From: Glaciecola petra
GTDB lineage: Bacteria; Pseudomonadota; Gammaproteobacteria; Enterobacterales; Alteromonadaceae
DNA length: 64,000 nucleotides
NCBI RefSeq assembly: GCF_031846345.1
Contig: NZ_JAVRHX010000008.1
Location: 67,101-131,100, forward strand
Direction: 5' to 3'
Shown: piece after piece, positions 35,145 to 44,493 of the stretch
Layout: each line of letters starts with the position of its first letter
Position numbering within the stretch: position 1 is the stretch's first letter
Translations under genes and position numbers: made by a program
The notes under the pieces: model-generated
The model's input: only the letters and a program-made list of their open reading frames with translations
Databases searched by the model: none
What the model was told of the DNA's origin: nothing

Positions 35145-37169
35145 ATGAGAATTACCGTTGCATCACGCGTAATTGGCGGATTTGTTATCATCAGTTTTTT
35201 ATTGGTGATATTAGGGATATCATCAATTGTGAGCGTCAGCAAAATTGGTGGGGCATCAGAAGAATTAAGCACTTTAGCATTGCCGACAGTATCGGGGAGC
35301 GCCGAATTAAAGGCAACGTTTTTGAACATGGGACGTTTAACGTTTGAGGGTTTTGTTTCTGACGAAAAAGCAGTAGTAGAAGCCAAAAAAGCAGCTTACC
35401 TTGAAGCGCGCGACAACTTTAATTCAACCCTTACAGGCCTTAACAACGTAGTCGCAGGCCAAGATGACTTAACCGCAAGTGTTGCACAAGTAACTGGCAT
35501 ATATCAAGAATACAGCACTAGCACTGACCGCTTGTTTGAGTCACATTTAAGTGCCCTCGACAGCGGCGCAAAAGTTAATTCTTTAGTTGCTGACTTAGAA
35601 GAAAAAATAGACGACGCTTCTTCTCTGCTGCTAGATTTTAGCGACTTAGACGAAGTAAGTGAATCTGATAATTTGCAAAAAGCGGCTGATATTGGCGGTG
35701 AAGCCGAATCTCGATTATTTTCTTTGTTCTCAGAAATAAATGTCTACCGAACCACACAAATGCTGTCCAGAACCACAACACGTTCAGATGATGTGCGTGC
35801 AATTTTAAGACAAAATGACGAACTAATATCACAGGTTGTTGCTGCTGCCAGTGGCGAGGACCAATCAGGTATGCTTGATGAAGTAGTAACATTACTTTCT
35901 GAAATATCAGCCCTTATTGAAAGCAACCAAGGCATTTTGAGAACTAAAGTGGAACAATTGGAAGCCGTGCAAAGGGCTGAAAATTATTTAGCCGAATCGG
36001 ATCAACGCATAGCTCAGGGAACCGAACAACTTACTAATTTAAACAAACTTGCGGCGACCAAAGCAGGTGGCATCAAAGCAGATGTAGCAAGCAGCATCTC
36101 AACCAGCATGATTTGGGTGTTTTCAATTATTGTTGTTTCTCTCATTATTGCTTCTGTTATTGGCTTTAAGAGCGTTAGAGCAATCACTGTGCCTTTGGCA
36201 AAAGTTAACGAGTTATTGGGTATTGCGTCTTCAGGTGACTTAACGCACCGACTAGATGATTCTTCAACAGATGAGTTTGGTCAGTTGGCGAAAAATTGCA
36301 ATAAACTCATCGATAATCTAAAAGATCTTATCTTCTCTATCAATCAGCGTGCTGACCAATTAGCCGCTGCAAGTGGACAAACATCAACCATCACGAAGCA
36401 AACGACTGTTTCTATTGAAGATCAAAAGTCGCAAATATCACAAATTGCAGCAGCAACGACCGAAATGCACACAACGTCAGAATTAGTCTCTACCAATGCT
36501 GAAGACACGCTCAAACAGATAAAAGAAGCTGACAACGAAGCTGAAAAAGTAAAACAAATATCAGGTAAAAATAAACAAACCATTCAAGTATTAGCAAACG
36601 ATGTTGAGCAAGCTGCTGAAGTGATTAATAAGCTTCATCAAGATAGTGCAAGTATCGGTGGCATACTGGATGTTATTCGAGGTGTAGCTGACCAAACCAA
36701 CTTGTTAGCACTGAACGCCGCTATTGAAGCTGCCAGAGCGGGCGAACAAGGCAGAGGGTTTGCAGTTGTTGCAGATGAAGTTAGAACCTTAGCCAGCCGT
36801 ACACAAGAATCAACCCAAGAAATTAATTCTATGATTGAAGTATTACAAGCGGGCGCAGAAAAAGCGGTAGCGGTAATGAATCAAGGTAAAGAACAAACTG
36901 TTGCTTGTGTTGAACAAACAGAACAAGCAGGTGAAGCACTAAACTTAATTACTGATGCGGTGCACAAAGCTTATGAGGTGAGTACTCGCATAGAACAAGC
37001 CGCGCGCGAGCAAAATGCGGTTTCCTCTGAAATTAGCGAACGTCTAGAAAGTATTGTTGGTATCGCTGAACAAACCACAACAGGGGCTCAGCAAACATCT
37101 GAATCTAGTGCTGAAGTTGCATTGTTAGCCGGCGAATTGCAGCAGTCTATAGGTAGCTTTAAAGTCTAA
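35145..37169 (+). CDS. Methyl-accepting chemotaxis protein
   Basis: 674 residues from the ATG at 35145 (AGGAG 6 bases upstream; the longer open frame has no ribosome site). First membrane helix (VIGGFVIISFLLVILGI), an all-helical periplasmic ligand domain of about 300 residues, second helix (MIWVFSIIVVSLIIASVIGF), HAMP, and the signalling domain with hairpin tip DQTNLLALNAAIEAARAGEQ. There is no C-terminal CheR-docking pentapeptide. The ligand is unknown. A sigma-28 promoter ties it to the flagellar regulon, and a strong terminator follows. Confidence 0.94.
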   Translation: MRITVASRVIGGFVIISFLLVILGISSIVSVSKIGGASEELSTLALPTVSGSAELKATFLNMGRLTFEGFVSDEKAVVEAKKAAYLEARDNFNSTLTGLNNVVAGQDDLTASVAQVTGIYQEYSTSTDRLFESHLSALDSGAKVNSLVADLEEKIDDASSLLLDFSDLDEVSESDNLQKAADIGGEAESRLFSLFSEINVYRTTQMLSRTTTRSDDVRAILRQNDELISQVVAAASGEDQSGMLDEVVTLLSEISALIESNQGILRTKVEQLEAVQRAENYLAESDQRIAQGTEQLTNLNKLAATKAGGIKADVASSISTSMIWVFSIIVVSLIIASVIGFKSVRAITVPLAKVNELLGIASSGDLTHRLDDSSTDEFGQLAKNCNKLIDNLKDLIFSINQRADQLAAASGQTSTITKQTTVSIEDQKSQISQIAAATTEMHTTSELVSTNAEDTLKQIKEADNEAEKVKQISGKNKQTIQVLANDVEQAAEVINKLHQDSASIGGILDVIRGVADQTNLLALNAAIEAARAGEQGRGFAVVADEVRTLASRTQESTQEINSMIEVLQAGAEKAVAVMNQGKEQTVACVEQTEQAGEALNLITDAVHKAYEVSTRIEQAAREQNAVSSEISERLESIVGIAEQTTTGAQQTSESSAEVALLAGELQQSIGSFKV

Positions 37170-37189
37170 ATTTAAGGCCTAGCGTTTCT

Positions 37190-37220
37190 AAAAAAGCAAC
37201 CTTTACCCGGTTGCTTTTTT
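37190..37220 (+). terminator. Rho-independent terminator after the chemoreceptor gene
   Basis: A 12-bp perfect stem (GCAACC/GGTTGC extended by six A/T pairs), 7-base loop, ending in six T. Confidence 0.95.
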
Positions 37221-37291
37221 GTTTGTATTAAAGCTTAAGCTCCGATACCATTGATGGTGACATCTAACAATAACAATAATTAAGGAATTAT

Positions 37292-37450
37292 ATGGATATC
37301 GTAAGGCTAATCATTGCAATAATACTGCCGCCATTGGGTGTGTTTTTACAAGTGGGTATAAAAGGTCATTTTTGGCTTAATATTTTGCTAACAATTTGCG
37401 GGTATCTACCTGGTATTATTCATGCCGTGTGGATTATTGCAAAAAAATAA
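37292..37450 (+). CDS. YqaE/Pmp3-family small membrane protein
   Basis: A 52-residue product of two hydrophobic helices (RLIIAIILPPLGVFLQVG and WLNILLTICGYLPGIIHAVW) with the family signature of Pro-Pro-Leu-Gly-Val in helix 1 and GYLPGIIHA in helix 2. Pmp3 proteins affect membrane potential and salt tolerance; in E. coli YqaE is stress-induced. AAGGA lies 5 bases before the ATG. Its stop codon directly abuts the lysC stop on the other strand. The match covers the full length. Confidence 0.9.
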   Translation: MDIVRLIIAIILPPLGVFLQVGIKGHFWLNILLTICGYLPGIIHAVWIIAKK

Positions 37451-38800
37451 CTATTCAAATAAAGCCCTGTGTAAGGCTCTAACAGCCTCATCACTGTGGC
37501 TTTCGTCAATGACAAACGATAAATTATGTACATTGGCTCCAAAACAAATCATACGCAAATTAAATGCTGAGATCGCTGAAAATATTTTAGACGATACACC
37601 TGCTTCACTATGCATGTTGTTGCCCACCACAGTCACAGCATCGAGATGACGTTCTACCGTGACTTCACATATGTTGCTCAATTCAATCAAGGTTTCTTTG
37701 TTCATCTTTTCTGACATTGAATTAGGCGGATTATCTAAAGTAAACGATACTGCAATTTCAGACGTTGTTATAAGGTCAACGCTGAGTTCATGTTTGGCAA
37801 TGATATGAAAAACCCGCTCTAAGAAGCCTTTTGCGTACATCATCTTAGGTGTTTTAACGGTCACCATCACTTGGTCTTTTCGCCGCGTTACCGCTCTAAA
37901 CGGTGGCTCGTGATCGCAATCTCTCTTGATCCACGTTCCGCCTTTGTCGGGCTCTTTACTGGAGCCAACAAACACTTTAATATTTTGACGTAATGCTGGC
38001 TCCATAGTAGCAGGATGAAGTACCTTAGCACCAAACGTCGCCATTTCTGCGGCTTCTTCAAAACTAAGTTCTGGCAATGGCCTAGCATGTTGAGTTATGC
38101 GAGGGTCGGTAGTGTAAACACCAATTACGTCTGTCCAAATTTCACATGTTTTAGCACCAATTGCTTCGGCAATTAATGCTGCGGTAAAATCAGAACCACC
38201 TCTTCCTAAAGTCGTTGTTCTTCCTTGAGCATCGGCTCCTACAAAACCTTGCGTTACTACAATTTTATGTTCAAGTTCGGGTAGCAACAACTGCTCCGCA
38301 AGCAATTTAATTTTTGCTAAATCTGGGCTCGCCTGTGTAAACCTTTCGTCAGTCCTCAATATTTTACGCACATCAAAATTGATAGCGTTGGCGCCTTTTT
38401 CGCGCAAAATGGCAGCACATAATAGCGATGACATCCGCTCGCCCATCGACATTAAAGCATCCTTTACATCGTCTCTATAATTAATTTCTTCATGCCTAGC
38501 GTAGCTTTCTAGCTCAGCTAATAAATCATAGAGTTTGGTTTCAACATTTTGTGCCGATGGTATTTTGCTAAGAATCGCTATTTCGATTTGATGAATTTTT
38601 TCGATAATGTCAGTGATTTGCTCCGAGCTTAGTGCTTCGTTAGCAAGTTTAACCAAATGATTAGTGATACCCGCTGCAGCGCTGACAACCATTACCTTGG
38701 TAGTGGTATTGTTGATAACGATCTGTGCGCAATTGCAAATCGTCTGATAATTGGCAACACTTGTTCCGCCAAACTTGGCTACATTAATGGGGTTTTGCAT
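37451..38800 (-). CDS. lysC: Aspartate kinase (lysine-sensitive type)
   Basis: First step of the aspartate family pathway. 449 residues: kinase domain with VAKFGGTSVANY, VVSAAAGITN, TLGRGGSDFTAALIAEA and EIWTDVIGVYTTDPR, then two ACT domains (VKTPKMMYAKGFLERVF; DAVTVVGNNMHSEAGV). It is monofunctional, with no homoserine dehydrogenase part, and the length fits LysC. Upstream there are only 29 bases to the DUF192 gene, so no lysine riboswitch is present at its own start. AAGGA lies 6 bases before the ATG. Confidence 0.93.
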   Translation of the reverse strand: MQNPINVAKFGGTSVANYQTICNCAQIVINNTTTKVMVVSAAAGITNHLVKLANEALSSEQITDIIEKIHQIEIAILSKIPSAQNVETKLYDLLAELESYARHEEINYRDDVKDALMSMGERMSSLLCAAILREKGANAINFDVRKILRTDERFTQASPDLAKIKLLAEQLLLPELEHKIVVTQGFVGADAQGRTTTLGRGGSDFTAALIAEAIGAKTCEIWTDVIGVYTTDPRITQHARPLPELSFEEAAEMATFGAKVLHPATMEPALRQNIKVFVGSSKEPDKGGTWIKRDCDHEPPFRAVTRRKDQVMVTVKTPKMMYAKGFLERVFHIIAKHELSVDLITTSEIAVSFTLDNPPNSMSEKMNKETLIELSNICEVTVERHLDAVTVVGNNMHSEAGVSSKIFSAISAFNLRMICFGANVHNLSFVIDESHSDEAVRALHRALFE

Positions 38801-38829
38801 GTAAATTCCTTTCTCAGAAACGCGAATGC

Positions 38830-39261
38830 CTAAGGCAGCAAATCGACTTTATCTCCAACTCGAATGTTCTGTTTATCAAACCAACCTTGATTCATCTCTA
38901 GCGCATATAATACAGGTTCAGGCGAGTTTACCGCGACAAGGTCATGTGGTGTTAATGGTTTAATATCCACAATAATGCCATCTTTTGTTATATAAGCTAG
39001 GTCTAAAGGTATGTATGTATTTTTCATCCAAATGCCCGCTATTTTAGAGCGTTCAAATTTAAATAACATACCACAATCTTCGCACATCTTTTTTCGGTAC
39101 ATTAGGCCTAGTTGTCGTTCTAAAGGCGAATCAGCATAAGCAATATTCAGCATTTTCTCACCTATCTTTATGCTGACTTTATCATCATCTTCGGCGTGCA
39201 ATATGCTATTGCCAAATAATAGTACAGTAAGCAGTATCAGCGAGGGCAATAATCTAATCAC
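38830..39261 (-). CDS. DUF192 secreted protein
   Basis: 143 residues from a GTG at 39261, chosen because GGAG lies 8 bases upstream and the signal peptide (LLPSLILLTVLLFGNSILHA) starts there; the open frame runs on to 39375 without support. The mature part is a single DUF192 domain (ADSPLERQLGLMYRKKM, GMLFKFERSKIAGIWMKNT, PLDLAYITKDGII, ALEMNQGWFDKQNIRVGD). The function of the family is unknown. It likely shares a transcript with lysC. Confidence 0.85.
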   Translation of the reverse strand: MIRLLPSLILLTVLLFGNSILHAEDDDKVSIKIGEKMLNIAYADSPLERQLGLMYRKKMCEDCGMLFKFERSKIAGIWMKNTYIPLDLAYITKDGIIVDIKPLTPHDLVAVNSPEPVLYALEMNQGWFDKQNIRVGDKVDLLP

Positions 39262-39357
39262 TTCAGCTTCTCCATTCTTATTTTGCAATTCATTAAAAGG
39301 TTTCTTTCTATAGACGATAATAACAGGTCGAAAAGACTTTTCTAAGCTCTTTTGATA

Positions 39358-39395
39358 TAAAAAAAGCTGAGTCATTTATTAGACTCAGCCTTTTT
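39358..39395 (-). terminator. Rho-independent terminator after acnB
   Basis: GCTGAGTC and GACTCAGC form a perfect 8-bp stem with A/T extension and an 8-base loop, followed by T runs on both strands; placed for acnB. Confidence 0.85.
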
Positions 39396-39461
39396 AATCA
39401 TTAAAGCAAAAATCACTTCATACACAGCATGTGTTTGCTGTCTATGAGTTAAGCAATAAGC

Positions 39462-42074
39462 TTATGCCACATTTAAAGTCGGTATGATCTTCGCTTTTGC
39501 GTCTTCTTCTGCTTGTTTAAATGAATCAATTTTATCAAAATTCAAATAACGGAAAACTTCTGAGCGCATAGAATCAATCTTATCCGCATATTCCATATAT
39601 TCTTCTTTGTTCGGAATTTTGCCTAATATTGCACCCACTGCGGCAATTTCAGCCGAACATAGATAAACGTCAGCGCCATCCCCTAGACGATTCGGGAAGT
39701 TCCGCGTTGATGTAGACAATACGGTAGTACCTGCTAAAACACGCGCTTGGTTACCCATACACAATGAACATCCTGGCATTTCAGTTCGCACACCAGCACG
39801 GCCATAAATATTATAATAACCTTCATCCATTAAAACAGCTTTATCCATTTTAGTCGGTGGAGATACCCATAAACGTGTCGGCAAAGTGCCACCATACTGC
39901 TCTAGCAATTTACCCGCTGCTCTAAAGTGTCCAATGTTGGTCATACATGAGCCAATAAAGACTTCATCAATGTTGTCACCTGCAACATCCGACAAGGTTT
40001 TCGCATCGTCAGGATCATTAGGGCAACATAAGATTGGCTCATCAATTTCATCAAGATCAATTTCAATCACTTCAGCATATTCTGCATCTGCATCAGCTTC
40101 CATCAGCGATGGATTAGCTAACCACTCTTCCATCTTACGCGCCCTGCGCTCTAATGTGCGAGGATCGCCATAACCTTCATTTATCATCCAACGAAGCATC
40201 GTAATATTCGAGGTCAAGTATTCAGCAATTGACTCTTCAGATAGCTTGATTGTGCAACCTGCCGCCGAACGCTCCGCCGACGCATCAGACAACTCAAAGG
40301 CCTGTTCTACGGTTAAATCTTCTAAGCCTTCAATTTCCAAAATACGACCCGAAAATGCATTTACCTTGCCTTTTTTGGCAACCGTTAATAGGCCTTCTTT
40401 GATGCCATACAAGGGAATTGCATGCACTAAATCACGCAAAGTAATACCTGATTTCATTTTACCTTTAAAACGAACAAGCACAGATTCAGGCATATCCAAT
40501 GGCATAACCCCTGTCGCTGCAGCAAAGGCAACTAAGCCAGAGCCCGCAGGAAAAGATATTCCCATAGGGAAGCGCGTATGCGAATCACCGCCGGTTCCAA
40601 CCGTGTCGGGCAATAACATACGATTTAGCCACGAATGTATAATGCCATCCCCTGGACGCAAAGATACACCACCGCGATTCATAATAAAGTCAGGAAGTGT
40701 ATGTTGAGTGTCAATATCAACCGGCTTAGGATATGCTGCCGTGTGGCAAAATGATTGCATTGTTAAGTCTGCAGAAAAACCTAAACAAGCTAGATCTTTC
40801 AATTCGTCTCTGGTCATTGGACCGGTTGTATCTTGGGACCCAACAGTGGTCATTTGCGGTTCGCAATATGTACCTGGGCGCATACCTTCAACACCACAAG
40901 CTTTACCTACCATTTTCTGAGCTAGCGTAAAGCCAGCGCTGGTAGCGGCAGGCATTTCCGGCACGCGGAAAACAGTGCTTGGCTCAAGTCCAAGCGACTC
41001 ACGCGCTTTTTGCGTTAAGCCTCTACCTATTATTAAGTTTATACGGCCACCGGCTCTGACTTCATCTAGTAGTACTTTAGACTTGTAACTATACTCGGCT
41101 AATACTTCACCTGATTCCGCATTTTTAATCACGCCATCTAATGGATAAATATCGATAACGTCGCCCATATTCATTTTTTCAACATCGGCTTCAAAGACTA
41201 ATGCGCCTGCATCTTCCATCGTGTTATAAAATATTGGGGCAACTTTAGAGCCAATACAAATACCACCACCACGCTTGTTCGGTACGCCTGGCAAATCTTC
41301 ACCAAAGAACCATAATACAGAGTTTGTAGCAGATTTACGTGATGAACCCGTACCGACTACATCACCCACAAATGCCACTTGATGACCTTTGGCTTTAATA
41401 TCTTCAATTTGATTTAATGGACCGATTTCACCATGTTTTTCAGGCTCAAGTCCGTCGCGTGTCATTTTGTACATGGCTCTAGCATGTAATGGAATATCAG
41501 GACGTGACCATGCGTCTGGCGCAGGCGATAAATCGTCAGTGTTGGTTTCACCCGTTACTTTAAATACTGAGCAAGTGATTTTTTCTGGCATATCATCACG
41601 CGATGTAAACCACTCTGCATCAGCCCAAGAATGCATGATTTCAGTGGCATACTTGTTACCTGCTCGATGTTTTTCTTCAACGTCATGGAAAGCATCAAAC
41701 ATCAGTAATGTGTGTTTTAATTCTTCAACCGCAAGCTCGGCCAAGTCGGCATCGTCTAGTAATTCAACAAGCGTCACGATGTTGTAGCCACCATGCATAT
41801 TTCCTAAAAGCTGCACAGCCGCTTCTTTACTAATTAACGAGCAAGATTCTTCACCCTTTGCGATAGCGCTTAAAAAGCCGGCTTTCACATAAGCGGCTTC
41901 ATCCACGCCAGGAGGTACTCGTTCAGACAAGAGCTCTACCAAGAACGCTTCTTCACCGCTAGGTGGGTTCTTTAACAATTCAATCAGTCCTGACACTTGT
42001 TCTGGGCTTAGTGGCTTTGCGGGAATCCCTTCTGCAGCGCGTTCTTCTACATGTTTACGATAGTCTTCTAACAC
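39462..42074 (-). CDS. acnB: Aconitate hydratase B
   Basis: TCA-cycle enzyme that converts citrate to isocitrate, and an mRNA-binding protein when it lacks its cluster. 870 residues: N-terminal HEAT-like domain (MLEDYRKHVEERAAEGIPA), swivel domain, then the catalytic domains with cluster cysteines in FIGSCMTNIGHF and PGCSLCMGNQARVL. Full length. Its promoter lies in a 226-base gap; a terminator follows. Confidence 0.97.
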   Translation of the reverse strand: MLEDYRKHVEERAAEGIPAKPLSPEQVSGLIELLKNPPSGEEAFLVELLSERVPPGVDEAAYVKAGFLSAIAKGEESCSLISKEAAVQLLGNMHGGYNIVTLVELLDDADLAELAVEELKHTLLMFDAFHDVEEKHRAGNKYATEIMHSWADAEWFTSRDDMPEKITCSVFKVTGETNTDDLSPAPDAWSRPDIPLHARAMYKMTRDGLEPEKHGEIGPLNQIEDIKAKGHQVAFVGDVVGTGSSRKSATNSVLWFFGEDLPGVPNKRGGGICIGSKVAPIFYNTMEDAGALVFEADVEKMNMGDVIDIYPLDGVIKNAESGEVLAEYSYKSKVLLDEVRAGGRINLIIGRGLTQKARESLGLEPSTVFRVPEMPAATSAGFTLAQKMVGKACGVEGMRPGTYCEPQMTTVGSQDTTGPMTRDELKDLACLGFSADLTMQSFCHTAAYPKPVDIDTQHTLPDFIMNRGGVSLRPGDGIIHSWLNRMLLPDTVGTGGDSHTRFPMGISFPAGSGLVAFAAATGVMPLDMPESVLVRFKGKMKSGITLRDLVHAIPLYGIKEGLLTVAKKGKVNAFSGRILEIEGLEDLTVEQAFELSDASAERSAAGCTIKLSEESIAEYLTSNITMLRWMINEGYGDPRTLERRARKMEEWLANPSLMEADADAEYAEVIEIDLDEIDEPILCCPNDPDDAKTLSDVAGDNIDEVFIGSCMTNIGHFRAAGKLLEQYGGTLPTRLWVSPPTKMDKAVLMDEGYYNIYGRAGVRTEMPGCSLCMGNQARVLAGTTVLSTSTRNFPNRLGDGADVYLCSAEIAAVGAILGKIPNKEEYMEYADKIDSMRSEVFRYLNFDKIDSFKQAEEDAKAKIIPTLNVA

Positions 42075-42153
42075 TTTTGAGTCCTCTACTATGAGCTGGG
42101 CAAACAGATTATTAAATAAATCCGATAGATAGCGTACGAAATAATGGTCGCAG

Positions 42154-42159
42154 AGTATA
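42154..42159 (-). promoter_or_regulatory. Candidate -10 box for acnB
   Basis: TATACT on the minus strand, about 80 bases before the acnB ATG, with no good -35; low confidence. Confidence 0.3.
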
Positions 42160-42300
42160 ACATCTACAGCCTGAAAATGAATATTATGCGACTATAATCG
42201 ACTAAGTAAACGCATATTTTGAACATTCATGATAAAAATTATACTGTCCAATCACATAAATTTGTCAATTGATTGCTTTTGTGGTCGCTAAGGGCTATTT

Positions 42301-43404
42301 CTAAGGTCTATCAATAATCTCCAAAATATGCCCTGGCTCTGAATCAGATAACACAAATACTCTGCCATCATTTGTTTGTGCAATGTCTCTCATACGATAT
42401 TTGCTATTCTCAAAATATACTTTTTCGTCGCTAAGTTTTTCACCATTTACCAGCACTGAGTGCAACTGCTTATATTTAAGTGATGTGACAACTAGCCTAT
42501 TTTGAAATTGAGCAATTTTGCTTTGCTCATAATAAATAAGTCCTGCCGGCGCGATGGAAGGTGTCCAGTTATAGTTTGGTGTTTGCATACCTGGGTATTC
42601 TTTAAACGGCGAAATTAACCCACCAATATAATCTTTGCCGTCAGTGACAACTGGCCAACCATAATTATTGCCCGGCTTGATAAAGTTTATTTCGTCGCCT
42701 CCTGCTGGTCCATGTTCATGCCCAACTACCTTTCCATTGGGCAACACAATCAATCCTTGAGGATTTCTATGGCCTAAACTATAAACTTGTTTCTGAATTT
42801 CCGACTCAGCATTAAAGAAGGGGTTGTCATTGGGAATACCACCCGTATCAGTAAGGCGTAAAGTCTTGCCTATTTGAGAATTATGCATCTGGGCCTGTTC
42901 ACGGTAATTAAAACCATCACCAGTAGTCACCAACAAGCTACCATCGGGCATAAATGCCATACGTGCACCATAATGTGCGGCAGTATCGCGTAAATTTTGT
43001 TGTTCAAATATCGTTTCTAATGCTACTGACTTGCCCGTTTTGTTTTCGCCTTTAGATAACTTAACCCTAACAATTTTTAAGCCATTAAGAGATGCATCTC
43101 CATAAGAATATGACAAATATAGCCAATCGTTCTGATCATAATTGGGGTGGAAAGCGAGGTCTAGTAAACCGCCTTGCCCGGCGTAATAGAGGTCTGGTAG
43201 ATTTAGTTGGTATGTATGCTGCAAATTACCCGCTGAATCATACTGACCTACGCTACCCGATCGATGCGTTAACCATAGCTCTTGCGAAGGCGAAACGGTC
43301 ATAGCATAAGACTTAGGAACTTGATCATTGAGCAGACTTAGTGACAAGCCAGTCTCTAGAGCCCCGGCCGTATTTATTGTTAAACAACACAATAGTGCGG
43401 CCAT
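42301..43404 (-). CDS. Secreted PQQ-dependent aldose sugar dehydrogenase-like protein
   Basis: 367 residues of a six-bladed propeller of the soluble glucose dehydrogenase type (YliI-like). Conserved pieces: GQGGLLDLAFHPNYD, YLSYSYGDA, GARMAFMPDGSLLVTTGDG, LGHRNPQGL, HEHGPAGGDEIN, GNNYGWPV. These enzymes oxidise aldoses in the periplasm with PQQ and Ca. The signal peptide (ALLCCLTINTAGA) is short from this ATG; extra in-frame residues upstream (KISKI) suggest a start further up, but no ATG, GTG or TTG is there. Confidence 0.85.
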   Translation of the reverse strand: MAALLCCLTINTAGALETGLSLSLLNDQVPKSYAMTVSPSQELWLTHRSGSVGQYDSAGNLQHTYQLNLPDLYYAGQGGLLDLAFHPNYDQNDWLYLSYSYGDASLNGLKIVRVKLSKGENKTGKSVALETIFEQQNLRDTAAHYGARMAFMPDGSLLVTTGDGFNYREQAQMHNSQIGKTLRLTDTGGIPNDNPFFNAESEIQKQVYSLGHRNPQGLIVLPNGKVVGHEHGPAGGDEINFIKPGNNYGWPVVTDGKDYIGGLISPFKEYPGMQTPNYNWTPSIAPAGLIYYEQSKIAQFQNRLVVTSLKYKQLHSVLVNGEKLSDEKVYFENSKYRMRDIAQTNDGRVFVLSDSEPGHILEIIDRP

Positions 43405-43774
43405 TATTTTACTAATTTTAATTATGTGTAACTCTGCACATCGAAAGCAATTGCGTGATAATGTGGCGACACAAAATGTAGGTATAAAGATACTTTGTTG
43501 CCCCTTTAGTTAAGCTAATACAGTTAGGCTAATACAGTTAGGCCAGTGCAAATAACCGACAGTATTAAATGAGCTTGTCATTGCTACTCTTTTGTTTAGC
43601 ATATTGCCAACTTTTCATTTTAAAGCAAGTTGTGAGCAAATTTTATAGCACTTGCACATTCATGAAGTATTGCATAGGCTGTAGTTTCATCATACTAAAT
43701 GTCGGCAAATATCTTATGCGAAAAGTATTGCAGACTAGTGTTCACTTTTAATCTCAATAATTGCAGTATTAAAT
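43405..43774. other. Intergenic region between divergent genes
   Basis: About 370 bases with no supported gene. It carries a perfect tandem duplication of 14 bases (GCTAATACAGTTAG at 43514-43527 and 43528-43541), each unit being itself a short inverted repeat. Confidence 0.45.
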
Positions 43775-44248
43775 ATGCGTTTTAAGAAATACTTGTTGCT
43801 TGTTTTGCATTTTTTCATCAGCGCTGCTTTGGCGGCTGTTTTAGCCTGCTTAGCACATACCCAATTTGTGCTGCATGAACTCATTTTGTTGGATATCAAT
43901 ATCACGCTAGGTGACCGCGCGTATATGAGTGTACAAGATTTAATGGGCTTATTACCCACCTATGGCACTATTGTACTTATTGGATTTTTAATTGCATTTA
44001 CCAGCACATGGTTACTTCGTAAATATACCCCTTTAAAGTCGATGTATCTATATACACTTGCAGGCGGTGTAGCCATGCTAACAATACTAATTTTAATGGA
44101 TAATTTACTTAATCTTAGTTTTTTAGCAGGTGCCAGAAGCTCATTAGGCATGATTTTTCAAGTTATCTGTGGCTTGATCGGCGGTACCCTCTTTGTACAA
44201 CTGCGCACGCATAAGCTGAATAACGCTTTACATCAGCAAAACGACTAA
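43775..44248 (+). CDS. Small four-helix membrane protein, unknown
   Basis: 157 residues with four hydrophobic helices (LLLVLHFFISAALAAVLAC, GTIVLIGFLIAFTSTWLL, YLYTLAGGVAMLTILILM, LGMIFQVICGLIGGTLFV) and a basic N-terminus. I do not recognise a family with confidence. It stands alone: 370 bases from the preceding gene and 245 from the next. A weak ribosome site makes the exact start uncertain. Confidence 0.65.
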   Translation: MRFKKYLLLVLHFFISAALAAVLACLAHTQFVLHELILLDINITLGDRAYMSVQDLMGLLPTYGTIVLIGFLIAFTSTWLLRKYTPLKSMYLYTLAGGVAMLTILILMDNLLNLSFLAGARSSLGMIFQVICGLIGGTLFVQLRTHKLNNALHQQND

Positions 44249-44493
44249 GACTTATAAATAGATACTAAATGGCTAGATGGCTATTTAAGACACTCCTAAA
44301 CAAAAAACGGTAATGAATGTGGCTAGCTCCACATAAAAAAGAATGATGCATTAAGTAAAATATATTTGATGATCTCTATTTGTAAAAATAGTGTTAAATA
44401 TAGGTAGTGTAAGTTCATCTTTGCTGTACAATTTTGTGCAAACAATATCAACTTCAGCCCATTACTTGTTTTATTTTTTAGTAGGAAACCCTT

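Noticed and set aside
38801..38829. Lysine riboswitch before lysC
   Set aside because: Only 29 bases separate lysC from the DUF192 gene, far too short for the aptamer.
40246..40707. 153-codon open frame on the plus strand inside acnB
   Set aside because: Antisense shadow of a full-length enzyme gene, with unlikely composition (Ser/Pro/Lys-rich).
43514..43541. Tandem 14-base duplication as a CRISPR or regulatory array
   Set aside because: Only two adjoining copies and no spacers; most likely a simple slippage duplication.
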